Shown here in pieces: positions 1 through 9,879 of a stretch of 64,000 nucleotides of DNA. The notes under the pieces are model-generated. The model did not search any database, was not told the DNA's origin, and saw only the letters and a list, made by a program, of their open reading frames with translations. Location of the stretch: contig CM042180.1 of the NCBI GenBank assembly GCA_023376005.1, positions 43,668,422 through 43,732,421 on the forward strand, in the 5' to 3' direction. Every line of letters starts with the position of its first letter. Position 1 is the first letter of the stretch. The stretch is from Doryteuthis pealeii. Taxonomy: Eukaryota; Mollusca; Cephalopoda; Myopsida; Loliginidae. The position numbers and the translations under genes are program-made.

Positions 1-2
1 AG

Positions 3-191
3 CTCATAAGTGACGTTCTCCTGTGGAAGCCAACACACGGACATGCCAGTGTGGGCCGCCCAGCAAGGACCTACATTGACCAACTAAGCAAAGATGCAGT
101 TTGCTGCGCAGAGGACCTCCCTGGGAAAATGAATGATAGGAAAGGTTGGCGAGAGATTGTCATGGATATCCGTGCTAATAGCGCGACATGA
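3..191 (+). pseudogene. C-terminal end of a LINE reverse transcriptase ORF (5'-truncated by window edge)
   Basis: An open frame of 62 codons runs from the window edge to a TGA at 189-191. It reads LISDVLLWKPTHGHASVGRP, then a YIDQLSKD motif and RKGWREIV near the end. This is the usual C-terminal tail of animal non-LTR retrotransposon polyproteins, just after the reverse transcriptase thumb. The stop is followed at once by (TGA)n and (TA)n, as expected for a simple-repeat 3' tail. The rest of the element lies outside the window. Recognition is from family pattern only; the clade is not assigned. Confidence 0.8.
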
Positions 192-217
192 TGATGATGA
201 TGATGATATATATATAT

Positions 218-257
<40 letters not shown>
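188..257. repeat. (TGA)n/(TA)n microsatellite, LINE 3' tail
   Basis: Six TGA triplets pass into about 50 bp of TA dinucleotides. The tract directly follows the LINE stop codon, so it is probably the retrotransposon's 3' tail that expanded after insertion. Confidence 0.9.
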
Positions 258-262
<5 letters not shown>

Positions 263-829
263 GAGAGTTTTATAATATGCTTGAAGCATTGTGTATATAT
301 TGGTTTGGAGATTGATTTAGAAGGCTATCACAACGCAGGTGTAAAGAGAAAATAATAAGGTAACAATGGTGTTGTGTGTTAACCTGTAATTTATTCTTGA
401 ATTTTCGAGATAAAATCTCTTTTTCAGAAGAACACTGGAACTGAAGTAGTTGTCGTCTTGTTATGGCATTTTTAGCTGAATGAAATTTTATATAATGTAT
501 TTATGTAAAATTTCCAAAAAGAAAAATTCGTTAACAGTAAACTCGTTGGAATAACAAAGTCAAGTGATTTTTGTAGTGCACACAAATGGTACGCAGGGAT
601 GGGTGAGTTGCTGTCAGTGGCTGAAAGTAGGCAAGTAAGATAACCATTTGTCGGCGTTTGGCTCATCTCCATTTACCCAATGAATCAAACATATTTGGCA
701 ATTGCTATTTGTTTGTGGTTTGCCTTTATCTATTTAATCTAATTAACCTTTGACCTACACCAAATATACAACCCCGGGGCAACAGAGTTTCGGTTTTATT
801 TTAATTACATCATATACACATACTTGCCC

Positions 830-832
<3 letters not shown>
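258..832. other. AT-rich DNA, nothing recognised
   Basis: No coding pattern, RNA gene or repeat shared with the rest of the window is visible here. Short open frames have no family signature. Confidence 0.5.
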
Positions 833-864
<32 letters not shown>

Positions 865-872
865 ATATATAT
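833..872. repeat. (TA)n microsatellite
   Basis: About 40 bp of nearly pure TA with a single phase slip. Confidence 0.95.
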
Positions 873-1017
873 GGACTCTCTCTCGTCGATTTTCGACGCA
901 TGATTGTTCATTCGGTGAACTACCAACATTTGTTTATAGTGGTGAAGGCTTGTGTAGGACCATTCCACACTTTTGGGGCACAGTCGATAGGAAAGAATTG
1001 GTGAATCAAGGAATGCC
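873..1017 (+). repeat. Dispersed repeat, copy 1 (inverse copy at 51109-51256)
   Basis: The segment with GGCACAGTCGATAGGAAAGA recurs as its reverse complement at 51109-51256, including the part around TTTATAGTGGTGAAGGCTT. Both copies abut (TA)n. Its class is unknown. Confidence 0.7.
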
Positions 1018-1039
1018 ACAAACCCAATCAACGACTGAC

Positions 1040-1253
1040 CTCAGGAATTTTGAATTCAGAGTTATCCCTCTCCTAGACTGGTTACCTACCCAAGGTTAAA
1101 GAGACCAGTCTACCCTACTATTTTACCCTAGCTGGAGGGAGAATATATGGATTCATACCTTTCCAAGGGTATAGCATTATGTGAAATGCAAACAGCCTTG
1201 TCTGGGATTTGAAGTCCATTTCCACGACTCTAACCATTATGTCACGCGGCTCC
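1040..1253 (-). repeat. tRNA-derived SINE, family B (partial, minus strand)
   Basis: The reverse strand has a diverged tRNA-like head (ATAATGGTTAGAGTCGTGG, then a B-box-like stretch in GACTTCAAATCCCAG), followed by the body sequence CTTGGGTAGGTAACCAGTCT. The same body occurs at 13889-14163 and 53645-53935. It ends in (TA)n. A and B boxes would serve pol III; this copy is diverged and probably inactive. Confidence 0.75.

Positions 1254-1255
<2 letters not shown>

Positions 1256-1301
<46 letters not shown>
1256..1301. repeat. (TA)n microsatellite
   Basis: About 45 bp of TA lying between SINE family B and a SINE family A fragment. Confidence 0.95.
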
Positions 1302-1303
<2 letters not shown>

Positions 1304-1324
1304 CCCCCTCTTTTCAGTTCAATA

Positions 1325-1520
1325 CGTTACCGTCCTCGCCAACTCAGCGTATGAGTAGCACATGGATATGTGCGGTAAAGTAAGGAGCTGATGGTAGGTT
1401 GTGGCGCCCAACCTCAGATGCTAAAACAATCTCATTGGTCTAGCGCTATTGAAAAGGGGATAGACTCCTTCGCTGACTGGCTGATACCGACTTTAGGCCG
1501 CCCCGTCGACTTTACTTTTA
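1325..1520 (+). repeat. SINE family A, tRNA head missing
   Basis: Starts at CTCGCCAACTCAGCGTATGA and runs to GGCCGCCCCGTCGACTTTA. It matches the bodies of the fuller copies at 37815-38065, 42784-43035 and (minus) 30262-30515. The tRNA-related head is lost, so it lacks the internal promoter. It ends in TA and GA simple repeats (1521-1605). Confidence 0.85.
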
Positions 1521-1559
1521 TATATATATATTATATATATTATATATATATATATATAC

Positions 1560-1590
<31 letters not shown>

Positions 1591-1605
1591 GGGGAGAGAG
1601 TCGAT
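1521..1605. repeat. (TA)n followed by (GA)n
   Basis: About 40 bp of TA-rich tract, then about 35 bp of GA repeats. Confidence 0.95.
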
Positions 1606-1746
1606 TAGCGTAGATATGAAATCATTGCAACTCGGTAACGTTTAGTTTCCCGAGTTAAAACGGTCAAAATACGTTTTAACTTCAAATATAAAGCATCTCG
1701 CCCTGAGCAAGGCTGTTTTCTTTGTATACTTAAAAAAGTATTTTAA

Positions 1747-1792
1747 TAATAATAATAATAATAATATAATAATATAATAATAATAATAATAA
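1747..1792. repeat. (AAT)n microsatellite
   Basis: Trinucleotide AAT repeats just upstream of a LINE C-terminal fragment. Confidence 0.95.
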
Positions 1793-1856
1793 AAACATGT
1801 ACTCTGCGAATGTAGCAAACTAGCACAACGGGAGTACAAAACCAGACACAACTGGG

Positions 1857-2405
1857 TTGGGAAGGTGTATCCACTGGGAATTATGCAAAAAATTAAATTT
1901 TGACCATACAACAAAATGGTTTATGCATAAATCAGAATCTGTTCTTGAGAACGAAACGCATACAATTCTCAGGGACTTTGAGATAAAAACGGATCACCTT
2001 ATCCCAGCAAGAAGACCAGACCTAATGTTGATAAACAAAAAGAAAAGAACTTGTCAACTGGTGGATTTTGGCAGTTCCAGCAGATCACGAGGTGAAGCTA
2101 AAAGAAAATGAAAAAATGGGACAAATACTTGGACCTTGCCAGAGAACTGAAAAATCTATGGAATATGAAAGTGGAAAGTTATACCAATTGTAGTTGGTGC
2201 ACTGGAACAGTCCCAAAAGGATTGGAAAAGGGTCTGGAAAGTTTGGAAATCAGAGGAAGGATTGAAACCATTCAGAACACTGCACTGATGCAATCTGCCA
2301 GAATACTCAGAAGAATCCTGGAGACCTGAGGAGACTTGTTGTCACTTAGACTCCAGTGAAAGACCATCAGCTAATGCTGATGTGAAAACTCAAAAGGAGT
2401 AAATA
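1857..2405 (+). pseudogene. Non-LTR retrotransposon C-terminal fragment ('LINE-C'), frameshifted
   Basis: Successive frames read HWELCKKLNFDHTTKWFMH, then ILRDFEIKTDHLIPARRPDL, LINKKKRTCQLVDF, then KWDKYLDLARELKNLWNMK, IRGRIETIQNTALMQSARI and LRRILET. This protein family is the region C-terminal to the reverse transcriptase of a widespread animal LINE and is often mis-annotated as host protein. The frame changes at least twice (near 2100 and 2165), so the copy is dead. The same coding block recurs at 2410, 4740, 5150, 5430 and, on the minus strand, near 47320 and 47770. Confidence 0.8.
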
Positions 2406-2409
2406 AAAA

Positions 2410-2765
2410 GAGAACGTTCAACTGGAGGACTTTACAGATCACAGGGTGAAGCGTGAAGGAAAATGAAAAGATGGATAAATACCTGGACCTTGCCAGAGAT
2501 TGAAAAGGCTGTGGAACATGAGAGTGGAAAGGGTACCAATTGTAGTTGGTGCACTAGAAACCGTCCCAATAAACTTGGAAAAGAAGGACTGGAGGATCTG
2601 GAAATCAGAGGAGAATTGACCGCCACACTGCCCTGATGCAATCGACTAGAATACACAGAAGTATCCTGGAGACCTGAGGAGACTTGTGTCACTGCTCCTG
2701 GACTCAAGTGAAAGACCATCAGCTTACATGATGTGAAAAACTGACTATTGAAAAAATCAAAGGAG
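2410..2765 (+). pseudogene. LINE-C C-terminal fragment, second tandem copy
   Basis: Carries the same block (GAAGGAAAATGAAAAGATGG, then CTTGCCAGAGA and CCTGGAGACCTGAGGAGACT) with small indels that break the frame. It follows the first copy head-to-tail and ends in an AAT tract at 2769. It is almost identical to 5430-5775, showing that the whole LINE-C plus palindrome block is duplicated. Confidence 0.75.
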
Positions 2766-2838
2766 GGAAAAATAATAATAATAATACAGAAATATTATAT
2801 TTGACTTTCTTTTAAAAATGTTGAAAAAATATTTCAAA

Positions 2839-3660
2839 TGATTTATAAAATTCTTTTCCTTTGATAAACATCAGACGCACGAGAAAAGTATTTAATTAAA
2901 AAGAAATCAATCACACATTCAATTTATTTCTCGCCAATATGAAAGTTTTCTTTAAAAAAAAAAGAAAAAAAGAAGCATTGTACAATATAGAGTCACGTGT
3001 GATATGGTGGGTCGGTTGGTGAAATGCAAATAGCCTCATCAGGATTGAACTCAGGTTGCTGGTTCCATTTCCTAAGATGATAATCGTTACACTAATCACT
3101 CCTCCATTAAATGAATTAGAATAATAGATGGGAGGCTGATCAACAAATCTTAAACACTATTTCACATTAGGTGTATGTGATTATGAACAGTAAAAGGATT
3201 TGATAAATGTTGGTATTTCAAATTGAATTAAAATGGTATTTTACCTCTTCAATGTACTGTTCATCTAAAAATCCCTGAATGTGAATAAGTTGTTAAGATT
3301 CTCTGTTTGATCAGGCCTCCCATCTAACTTATTACCTAATTCATGTTTAATGGAGGATGGGAGTGATTAATGTGTAACGATTATCATCTTTAGGGAATTG
3401 GAACCAGCAACGCTGAGTTCCATCCTGATTGAGGCTATTGGCATTTCAAACCAACAGCACCCAACCATAATCACCCGGTGACTCTAATTTAAAATTGGTA
3501 CAATGCTTCCTTTTTTTTTTTTCTTTTTTTTTTTTAAAGAAACTTTCATTAAAATTAACGGGCGATGAAATAAATGAATGTGTGAATTCATTCTTTTAAT
3601 TAAAATACTTTTCTCGTGGCGTCTAATGTTTATCAAATATAGGAAAAAGAATTTTAAATG
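2839..3660. repeat. Approximately 820 bp palindrome (fold-back element) with tRNA-like segments in both arms
   Basis: Left arm 2839-3147 and right arm 3310-3660 are imperfect reverse complements, for example GAGAAAAGTATTTAATTAAA against TTTAATTAAAATACTTTTCTC-type sequence. The centre (3148-3309) is also partly self-complementary. Each arm holds a tRNA-like stretch: an A-box-like GATTAGTGTAACGATTATC and a B-box-like GAGTTCAATCCTGA on the reverse strand of the left arm. It looks like two SINE-bearing segments joined tail to tail. One arm plus the centre recurs at 5848-6262. Confidence 0.75.
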
Positions 3661-3661
3661 N
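3661..3661. other. Ambiguous base (N)
   Basis: A single N sits at the outer end of the palindrome's right arm, a place prone to assembly trouble. Confidence 0.95.
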
Positions 3662-3689
3662 CACCAACAAAGGATGTGGAAAATACCAG

Positions 3690-4680
3690 AAAATATAAGT
3701 AGCAAATGGAAAACAACTACGAGGGTGATCTAAGAAATTAAGAAAATTAAAGTACAAATAAATACGAACGAAAATGAAAATGAAACTATTAAGAAAATAA
3801 AGGACAAAAAAGTAAATTACGAAGTGATGTAAAAATGTTAATAAAAGAAAAGGACATAATTAAAAAAAAACGAAGTGATATGAAAATATTAAGAAAAGAA
3901 AAACCACAAATTAAGCGTCAATCCAAGAAGACGAAAATAAGCCAAGGAATATTGGATTAACGATTAAGGAGCCATTTAAATCACAATAAAAAAGATGAGG
4001 ACAAATAAAAAAAATAACGAAGTGAAGTAAAAATATCAAAGAAAAGATAAGGGTAAATTAAAGTTCGTCAATCCAATAAGATGAAAATAAGCAAAGGGAA
4101 TATTGAAATAAAAGAGGCTAGCAATTGCTAAAAATAAGAAAAGAATTTCGCCTTCAAGTGAACGGAGAAGTAATGAAGAATTAGAACAGACTGAAGCGAA
4201 AACATTGGAAGAAAAATGAAGAAGCTAAGAACATAACAACAATAGAACGGTCAATGGGGTCTTTTAATAGGACACAGGTACAGAAGGACCGTAAAGCTAA
4301 AGAATACACCTTAAATCTATAAGAGGACCCCCCCCGCCCAGAACATTAATTGAGGGCAAAAGATAGAAATTTCCCATGGTATATTGTTCAAAGACTTCAT
4401 GCCAATTCAGACGGAATTAGCTCATCTACGACGCACATGCATACTAAGAGGCCGAAAGCATTTCCATAACGGATGAACGAAAGGAAGGATTTATCCTAAT
4501 CCGGAAAAGATTAAAATAAAGAAACACCCTGAGGAACTATCAGGACTGAAACGAATGTAAAGGAGTGGAAATACTAGCGCAGAAAAAGAGATAAAAAGCC
4601 CAACACGTTTCATTAATACTGTTGCTGTCCATTCGAACTCCAGTAAGAGATCACTAGCTAACAGGTGTGGAAAACCCGCA
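3690..4680. other. Purine-rich, degenerate internally repetitive DNA
   Basis: Sequence such as AATATTAAGAAAAGAAA and GTCAATCCAAGAAGACGAAA returns several times between about 3770 and 4110 with heavy drift. No coding pattern is visible. Confidence 0.5.
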
Positions 4681-4683
4681 AGG

Positions 4684-4728
4684 AATAATAATAATAATAA
4701 TAACAATAATAATAATAATAATAATAAT
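4684..4728. repeat. (AAT)n microsatellite
   Basis: AAT/AAC triplets directly upstream of another LINE-C block. Confidence 0.95.
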
Positions 4729-4739
4729 GACTTTGAAAT

Positions 4740-5150
4740 AAAAAAGGATCACCTTATCCCAGCAAGAAGAAGCAGACCTAGTGTGATACAAAAAGAAAGA
4801 ACTTGTTCAACTGGTCGGATTTTTGCAGTGCCAGCAGATCACAGGGTGAAGTAAAGGAAAAGAAAAAATGGACAAATTATCTGGAACCTTGGCCAGAAGA
4901 CTGAAACAAATTATGGAACATGAAAGTGAAGTGATATCAAATTGTTGTTGGTGGCACTTGGAACAGTCCAAAAGGAATTAAAAAAGGGTTTGGGAATTTT
5001 GGATATCAAAGGAAGAATTGAACCATTTCAGAACACTGCACTGCTGCAATCTGCCAGAATACTCAGAAGAGTCCTGGAGAACCTGAGGAAGACCTTGCTG
5101 TCACTAGACCTACAGTGAAGAAAACACCATCAGGCTTAATGCTGAGTGAA
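4740..5150 (+). pseudogene. LINE-C C-terminal fragment, highly indel-damaged
   Basis: Matches the LINE-C block (AAAAAGGATCACCTTATCCC, CCAGCAAGAAG, CTGCAATCTGCCAGAATACT). Many single-base insertions, such as doubled letters in CTGGAACCTTGGCCAGAAGA, break the frame. The insertion-type errors look more like sequencing error than mutation. Confidence 0.75.
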
Positions 5151-5430
5151 AAACTCGGACCTTGCCAGAGAACTGAAAAATTTATGGAATAGGAAAGTCA
5201 AAGTGATACCAATTGTTGTTGGTGCACTTGGAACAGTCCCAAAAGGATTGGAAAAGGGTTTGGAAAGTTTGGAAATCAGAGGAAGGATTGAAACCATTCA
5301 GAACACTGCACTGCTGCAATCTGCCAGAATACTCAGAAGAATCCTGGAGACCTGAGGAGACTTGTTGTCACTTAGACTCCAGTGAAAGACCATCAGCTAA
5401 TGCTGATGTGAAAACTCAAAAGGAGTAAAT
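5146..5430 (+). pseudogene. LINE-C C-terminal fragment
   Basis: The frame reads DLARELKNLWNRKVK and, after a short gap, GTVPKGLEKGLESLEIRGRI, ending LRRILET. It is near-identical to 2138-2405. It is a head-to-tail repeat of the 3' end only and cannot encode a functional protein. Confidence 0.8.
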
Positions 5431-5775
5431 AAAAAGAGAACGTGTCAACTGGAGGACTTTACAGATCACAGAGTGAAGCTGAAGGAAAATGAAAAGATGG
5501 ATAAATACCTGGACCTTGCCAGAGAATTGAAAAGGCTGTGGAACATGAGAGTGAAAGGGATAACAATTGTAGTTGGTGCACTAGAAACCGTCCCAATAAA
5601 CTTGGAAAAAGGACTGGAGGATCTAGATATCAGAGGAAGAATTGAGACCAACCAGACTACTGCCCTGATGCAATCGACTAGAATACACAGAAGTATCCTG
5701 GAGACCTGAGGAGACTTGTTGTCACTCTGACTCAAGTGAAAGACCATCAGCTTACACTGATGTGAAAAAATCAAA
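5430..5775 (+). pseudogene. LINE-C C-terminal fragment, best-preserved frame
   Basis: From 5473 the frame reads MKLKENEKMDKYLDLARELK, then VVGALETVPINLEKGLEDLD and IHRSILET before a stop. This is the most intact copy of the block in the window, but only the last 78 residues are present. It ends with an AAT tract. Confidence 0.8.
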
Positions 5776-5847
5776 AGGAGGGAAAAAAATAATAATAATA
5801 CAGAAATATTATATTTTGACTTTCTTTTAAAAATGTTGAAAAAATAT

Positions 5848-6262
5848 TTCAAATGATTTAAAATTCTTTTCCTTTGATAAACATCAGACGCACGAGAAAA
5901 GTATTTAATTAAAAAGAAATAAATCACACATTCAATTTATTTCTCGCCAATATGAAAGTTTTCTTTAAAAAAAAAAAGAAAAAAAGAAGCATTGTACAAT
6001 ATAGAGTCACGTGGTGATATGGTGGGTCGGTTGGTTGAAATGCAAATAGCCTCATCAAGGATTGAACTCAGGTTGCTGGTTCCATTTCCTAAGATGATAA
6101 TCGTTACACTAATCACTCCTCCATTAAATGAATTAGAATAATAGATGGGAGGCTGATCAACAAATCCTAAAACTATTCACATTAGGGATTTTTGTGAACA
6201 GTAATGAACAGTAAAATGCCATTTTAATTAATATAAATACCAACATTTATCAACATCCTTTA
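5848..6262 (+). repeat. Single-arm copy of the 2839-3660 palindrome
   Basis: Nearly identical to the left arm and centre of the palindrome (ATAAACATCAGACGCACGAG to CCAACATTTATCA). The second arm is absent. Together with the preceding LINE-C copies it shows a duplication of about 1 kb at an offset of about 3 kb. Confidence 0.85.
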
Positions 6263-6316
6263 CTGTATTCTGCCACTGTAATAGTTTGGAACATCCTACA
6301 GTCCTTCATTCAGTCC

Positions 6317-6328
6317 TTCTTTCAGTCC
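6317..6328. repeat. 12 bp target-site duplication, left copy
   Basis: TTCTTTCAGTCC is repeated exactly at 6918-6929, flanking element X. Confidence 0.9.
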
Positions 6329-6917
6329 CAGCCATGTCGGCTGGGGCGTTAGAATGCACCGACTGCACCTCTGCAGAGGGGTAAGACTCCCCCAATAGGG
6401 CCACCTGTTGGCCGTAGGTGGCGACCCGTGATGCTTAAGGATAGATCCCATGTGGATGAGCAGTTCATGACTTGCAATACTCCACTTTGGCCCTATGTTG
6501 GGCTAGACGGGCGGTCGGAGAGGCCCCCTCCGATCAATCGGTTGATCACGGTTGCAATAGCACCTATATGATTTTCCTAACCCTATTGCCCTTATGGCAA
6601 GCCCCAACCCATTTTTAGCATATGGGTGCTAGAAGGCGGTGGCTGTGGGTCTACATGTCCTGGGAATGACGTTAAACTCTATCTGATGGTGAGGCTCCAG
6701 TTTTTGAGGTCTGGGGAATGTGGAGCACAACCATTGCTCCCTGGTCCACTCTGACCCGGAGTGGTAGTACCTGTTAGGGTCCCATCTATGGGTTAAATAG
6801 AAAAATGTATTTATAAAAAAATTGTATTATCCATTAAGAATTGATTTATTTCAAAAGTTTACCGGTATTAAATGACCCACTGAGGTTGATATGCCGTAAA
6901 ACAAAACAAACCAAACA
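6329..6917 (+). mobile_element. Element X: complete 589 bp non-autonomous retroposon
   Basis: A full copy bounded by a perfect 12 bp duplication. It begins CAGCCATGTCGGCTGGGGCG and ends TGATATGCCGTAAAACAAAA followed by an A/C-rich tail (CAAACCAAAC). A variable-length duplication and 3' A-rich tail indicate insertion by target-primed reverse transcription. It has no long frame, so it needs a partner LINE. The tail matches the end of the LINE fragment at 15595-15810. Other copies or fragments lie near 11292, 18490, 21735, 37155, 41500, 44910, 50240, 52870 and 63040. No convincing pol III boxes are seen on its sense strand, so its promoter is unclear. Confidence 0.85.
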
Positions 6918-6929
6918 TTCTTTCAGTCC
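6918..6929. repeat. 12 bp target-site duplication, right copy
   Basis: Exact repeat of 6317-6328, immediately after the A/C-rich tail. Confidence 0.9.
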
Positions 6930-6984
6930 TTCTTCATTTGAAGCAACTCTATCCTTTCGAGTCACACACGGAACAGTCTCCCAT

Positions 6985-7040
6985 GTCTATAACCTTGCTG
7001 ATGAGACCTAATAGGTCGAAATGTTCATTCAGGGATTGAC
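6985..7040 (+). ncRNA. Hammerhead-ribozyme-like motif HH1
   Basis: Core CTGATGA at 6998-7004. Stem II is GACC/GGTC (7005-7008, 7014-7017) with a TAATA loop. GAA at 7018-7020 is followed by stem III ATG-TT-CAT (7021-7028). The residue at the cleavage position is U7029. Stem I is CCTTG (6993-6997) with CAGGG (7030-7034), then a two-base AA bulge and an outer helix GTCTAT with ATTGAC with one mismatch. All invariant core positions are present. Short stem III is typical of hammerheads in Penelope-like elements and metazoan retrozymes. Self-cleavage is predicted, not shown; UUU is a poorer cleavage triplet than GUC. Confidence 0.7.
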
Positions 7041-7151
7041 ATTTTTTCGATTCGTTTAGCCTTACATTTGAACATATATGCCCGCCTAAATTCATTAATT
7101 ATTAACTAATTAATTTTCAAAAATTAGGTATGACTTAAATTAAGCACATAT

Positions 7152-7490
<339 letters not shown>

Positions 7491-7501
7491 TTCTTTTAAA
7501 C

Positions 7502-7506
<5 letters not shown>

Positions 7507-7552
<46 letters not shown>

Positions 7553-7593
7553 TGATACACATAGCCACACCCACAGATACATATATATATATA
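7507..7593. repeat. (TA)n microsatellites
   Basis: Two TA tracts, 7507-7550 and 7580-7594. Confidence 0.9.
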
Positions 7594-7594
7594 T

Positions 7595-8060
7595 GTACAT
7601 ATATTTATTTGTATGCACACAGGTGCATGTCTGCGGGTGTCTATATGGTGAAGTGGTTCATTTAATTTTTAACTATTTTCCGACTGGAGACCTGCTAAAT
7701 TCGATGAGGAGAAAAACCTTGTTCATTTTTTATTTCCTGATAGTCAGCAAAAGCGAAAAAAAAATATCGAGTTTCCTTCCTTCGCATATCAATTTCACTA
7801 AGACGTCCATTTTATATTCAATTGTGATAGCTTTTAGTCAGTAGACTAATAAATTTTATTCATAAGTGTTAGCCTCACGCTCCCCTCACCCTCACCCCAA
7901 CCCCCACCCCACCCCCTTGACGTGATGGAAGGAAATTTTTATGCCGAATAAATGCACTTAATATCAGGGGAATATTAAGTTTTGAATATTTCGTGATGAG
8001 AACAAATCCATTTCAATATATATATATTTTTGAAGCCTGTGCAATTTCGCTTTTACCCTC
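7595..8060. other. AT-rich DNA with a C-rich patch, nothing recognised
   Basis: Contains a CCCCACCC-rich patch at 7880-7918. The 83-codon frame over 7593-7844 has no family signature. Confidence 0.5.
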
Positions 8061-8540
8061 CCTTAATAATCGACATGGTTTCTTTAATATATCTCCGTTT
8101 TTAGCTAAAATAGTGTTAAATAATTACAAAATACCAGGCTTCATTTAATTATTTATTTAGTTATCATTCCCACTTTGTTCCCTTAATAATCGACACGGTT
8201 TCTTTAATATATATCCGTTTCTAGATAAAATAGTGTTACATAATTACTAAATACCAGGCTTCATTTAATTATTTATTTAGTTATCATTCCCACTTTGTTC
8301 CCTTAATAATCGACACGGTTTCTTTAATATATCTCCGTTTTTAACTAAAATAGTGTTAAATAATTACAAAATACCAGGCTTCATTTAATTATTTATTTAG
8401 TTATCATTCCCACTTTGTTCCCTTAATAAGCGACATGTATTATTTATTATATCTCCGTTTCTAGCTAAAATAGTGTTAAATAATTACTAAATACCAGGCT
8501 TCATTTACTTATTTATTTAGTTATCATTTCCACTTTGTTC
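8061..8540. repeat. 120 bp tandem repeat, four units
   Basis: CCTTAATAATCGACAYGG recurs at 8061, 8181, 8301 and, diverged, at 8421, giving an exact 120 bp period. Each unit ends TTATCATTCCCACTTTGTT. Units differ by only a few bases, so the array is young. Confidence 0.95.
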
Positions 8541-8747
8541 CCTTTGTTCTCTTAAAAATAATCAGTCCATTGATACTTTTTCTCGTCTTTTGCATGTCTT
8601 CGAGTTGCGTCACGCGTCATCACATCTTCGCATGCGTGGATCGCGACTTGCCTTTCAAAAATAAAACGCTGATCAAATACAGTTACATAACTAAAAAGAT
8701 TTTCATCTCCTGTCACATATAAAAACATCCATCATTTTCTTCACCCC

Positions 8748-8800
8748 AAGAGACATCCTGATGAAGGTTTAAAGAAACCGAAATGTTTAAACATCGATAA
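8748..8800 (+). ncRNA. Hammerhead-like motif HH3 (weak stem I)
   Basis: Core CTGATGA 8758-8764, one extra A, stem II GGTTT/AAACC with loop AAAG, GAA 8780-8782, stem III ATGTTT/AAACAT (8783-8794, a perfect 12 nt palindrome), cleavage base C8795 (AUC). Stem I is only ATC/GAT. This fits a decayed or dimer-dependent hammerhead. Confidence 0.4.
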
Positions 8801-8868
8801 TTAAATTCATCCCATTTTCGGAACACTTGTTTTTTAAAATTTTATTTATTTATTTTCCATATTTACTC

Positions 8869-8869
<1 letters not shown>

Positions 8870-8930
<61 letters not shown>

Positions 8931-8938
8931 TATATATA
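8870..8938. repeat. (TA)n microsatellite
   Basis: About 68 bp of TA between the HH3 region and a fold-back arm. Confidence 0.95.
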
Positions 8939-9150
8939 TTTGAGGAAGGAAAAAACTCAACACAGTTATTCCATAATAAATTTATTTCGACCAAAATTTG
9001 GGCCTTGATAAATCTAAGTTGATTTAACAGTATAACATATATGTGTATATTTTTATTAATATTATTTTTATACAACCTATTATATTTTAAGGTTTGACTG
9101 TGTTTATTTGTTTAATAATAATAATACTTTTTCATATTTCAATAATTTAT

Positions 9151-9220
<70 letters not shown>

Positions 9221-9606
9221 TATTTTATATTTTTGTTTTTTCTTTGCTTCATACTTATTCATACTTATTTAATTTTCATAGTTGTTAATTTGACTGACTG
9301 ATATCCCCTAAAAAACTTGGTCCTGAAAAATATTCATTTTTCTCATTTGACTTCCTGTCGCCATGGTGACAGTCTTTTAATGTATACATTTTGTAAGGAA
9401 AAATATTTTTAAAGAGGAAGAAGATTCTACATTGAGAAAATTTTTCTGTTATGCAATTCAAATTATTGATGATTATCCATCTGATGAGACTGGATTTTGG
9501 GGAGCTTTGTTAAATCAATTTAGATGTATAAAGGCCCCAATTTTGGTCGAATGAAATTTATTATGGAATTACGGTGTTGAGTTTTTCGTTCCTTTCAAAG
9601 ATAAAT
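8939..9606. repeat. Fold-back element split by a 440 bp insertion
   Basis: 8939-9027 and 9470-9606 are the two arms of the palindrome seen whole at 34829-35110 (for example TTCCATAATAAATTTATTTC, CATCTGATGAGACTGGATTT). Here unrelated sequence with (TA)n at 9155-9218 lies between them. Confidence 0.75.
9355..9372. promoter_or_regulatory. RFX/X-box-like palindrome
   Basis: CTGTCGCCATGGTGACAG is a nearly perfect 18 bp palindrome resembling the RFX X-box (GTTGCCATGGCAAC) with one change in each half. No gene is adjacent, so function is unsupported. Confidence 0.25.
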
Positions 9607-9767
9607 ATTGCTCTGTATATAATCTAAAAAGTTTATTATCCATTGAGCTCTCTGTAGTGATTTAAAGATTCACTGTATTTATACATACTGGATCATACAA
9701 TAATAATACAGTGTGTCTTATAAATCACATATAGAATCATCCCTTACTACCAAGTTTTGGATACCTC

Positions 9768-9771
9768 ACAC

Positions 9772-9833
<62 letters not shown>

Positions 9834-9862
9834 GTGTGTGCGTGTGTGTGTGTGTGTGTGTG
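9768..9862. repeat. (CA)n(TA)n(GT)n compound microsatellite
   Basis: CA, then TA, then GT runs form a potential hairpin-forming compound repeat. Confidence 0.95.
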
Positions 9863-9879
9863 TGAAGAAAAGGGGATTG

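Noticed and set aside
2108..2329. Host gene encoding a DLARELKNLW-type protein
   Set aside because: Same block recurs at least six times with AAT tails and broken frames; it is LINE-derived.
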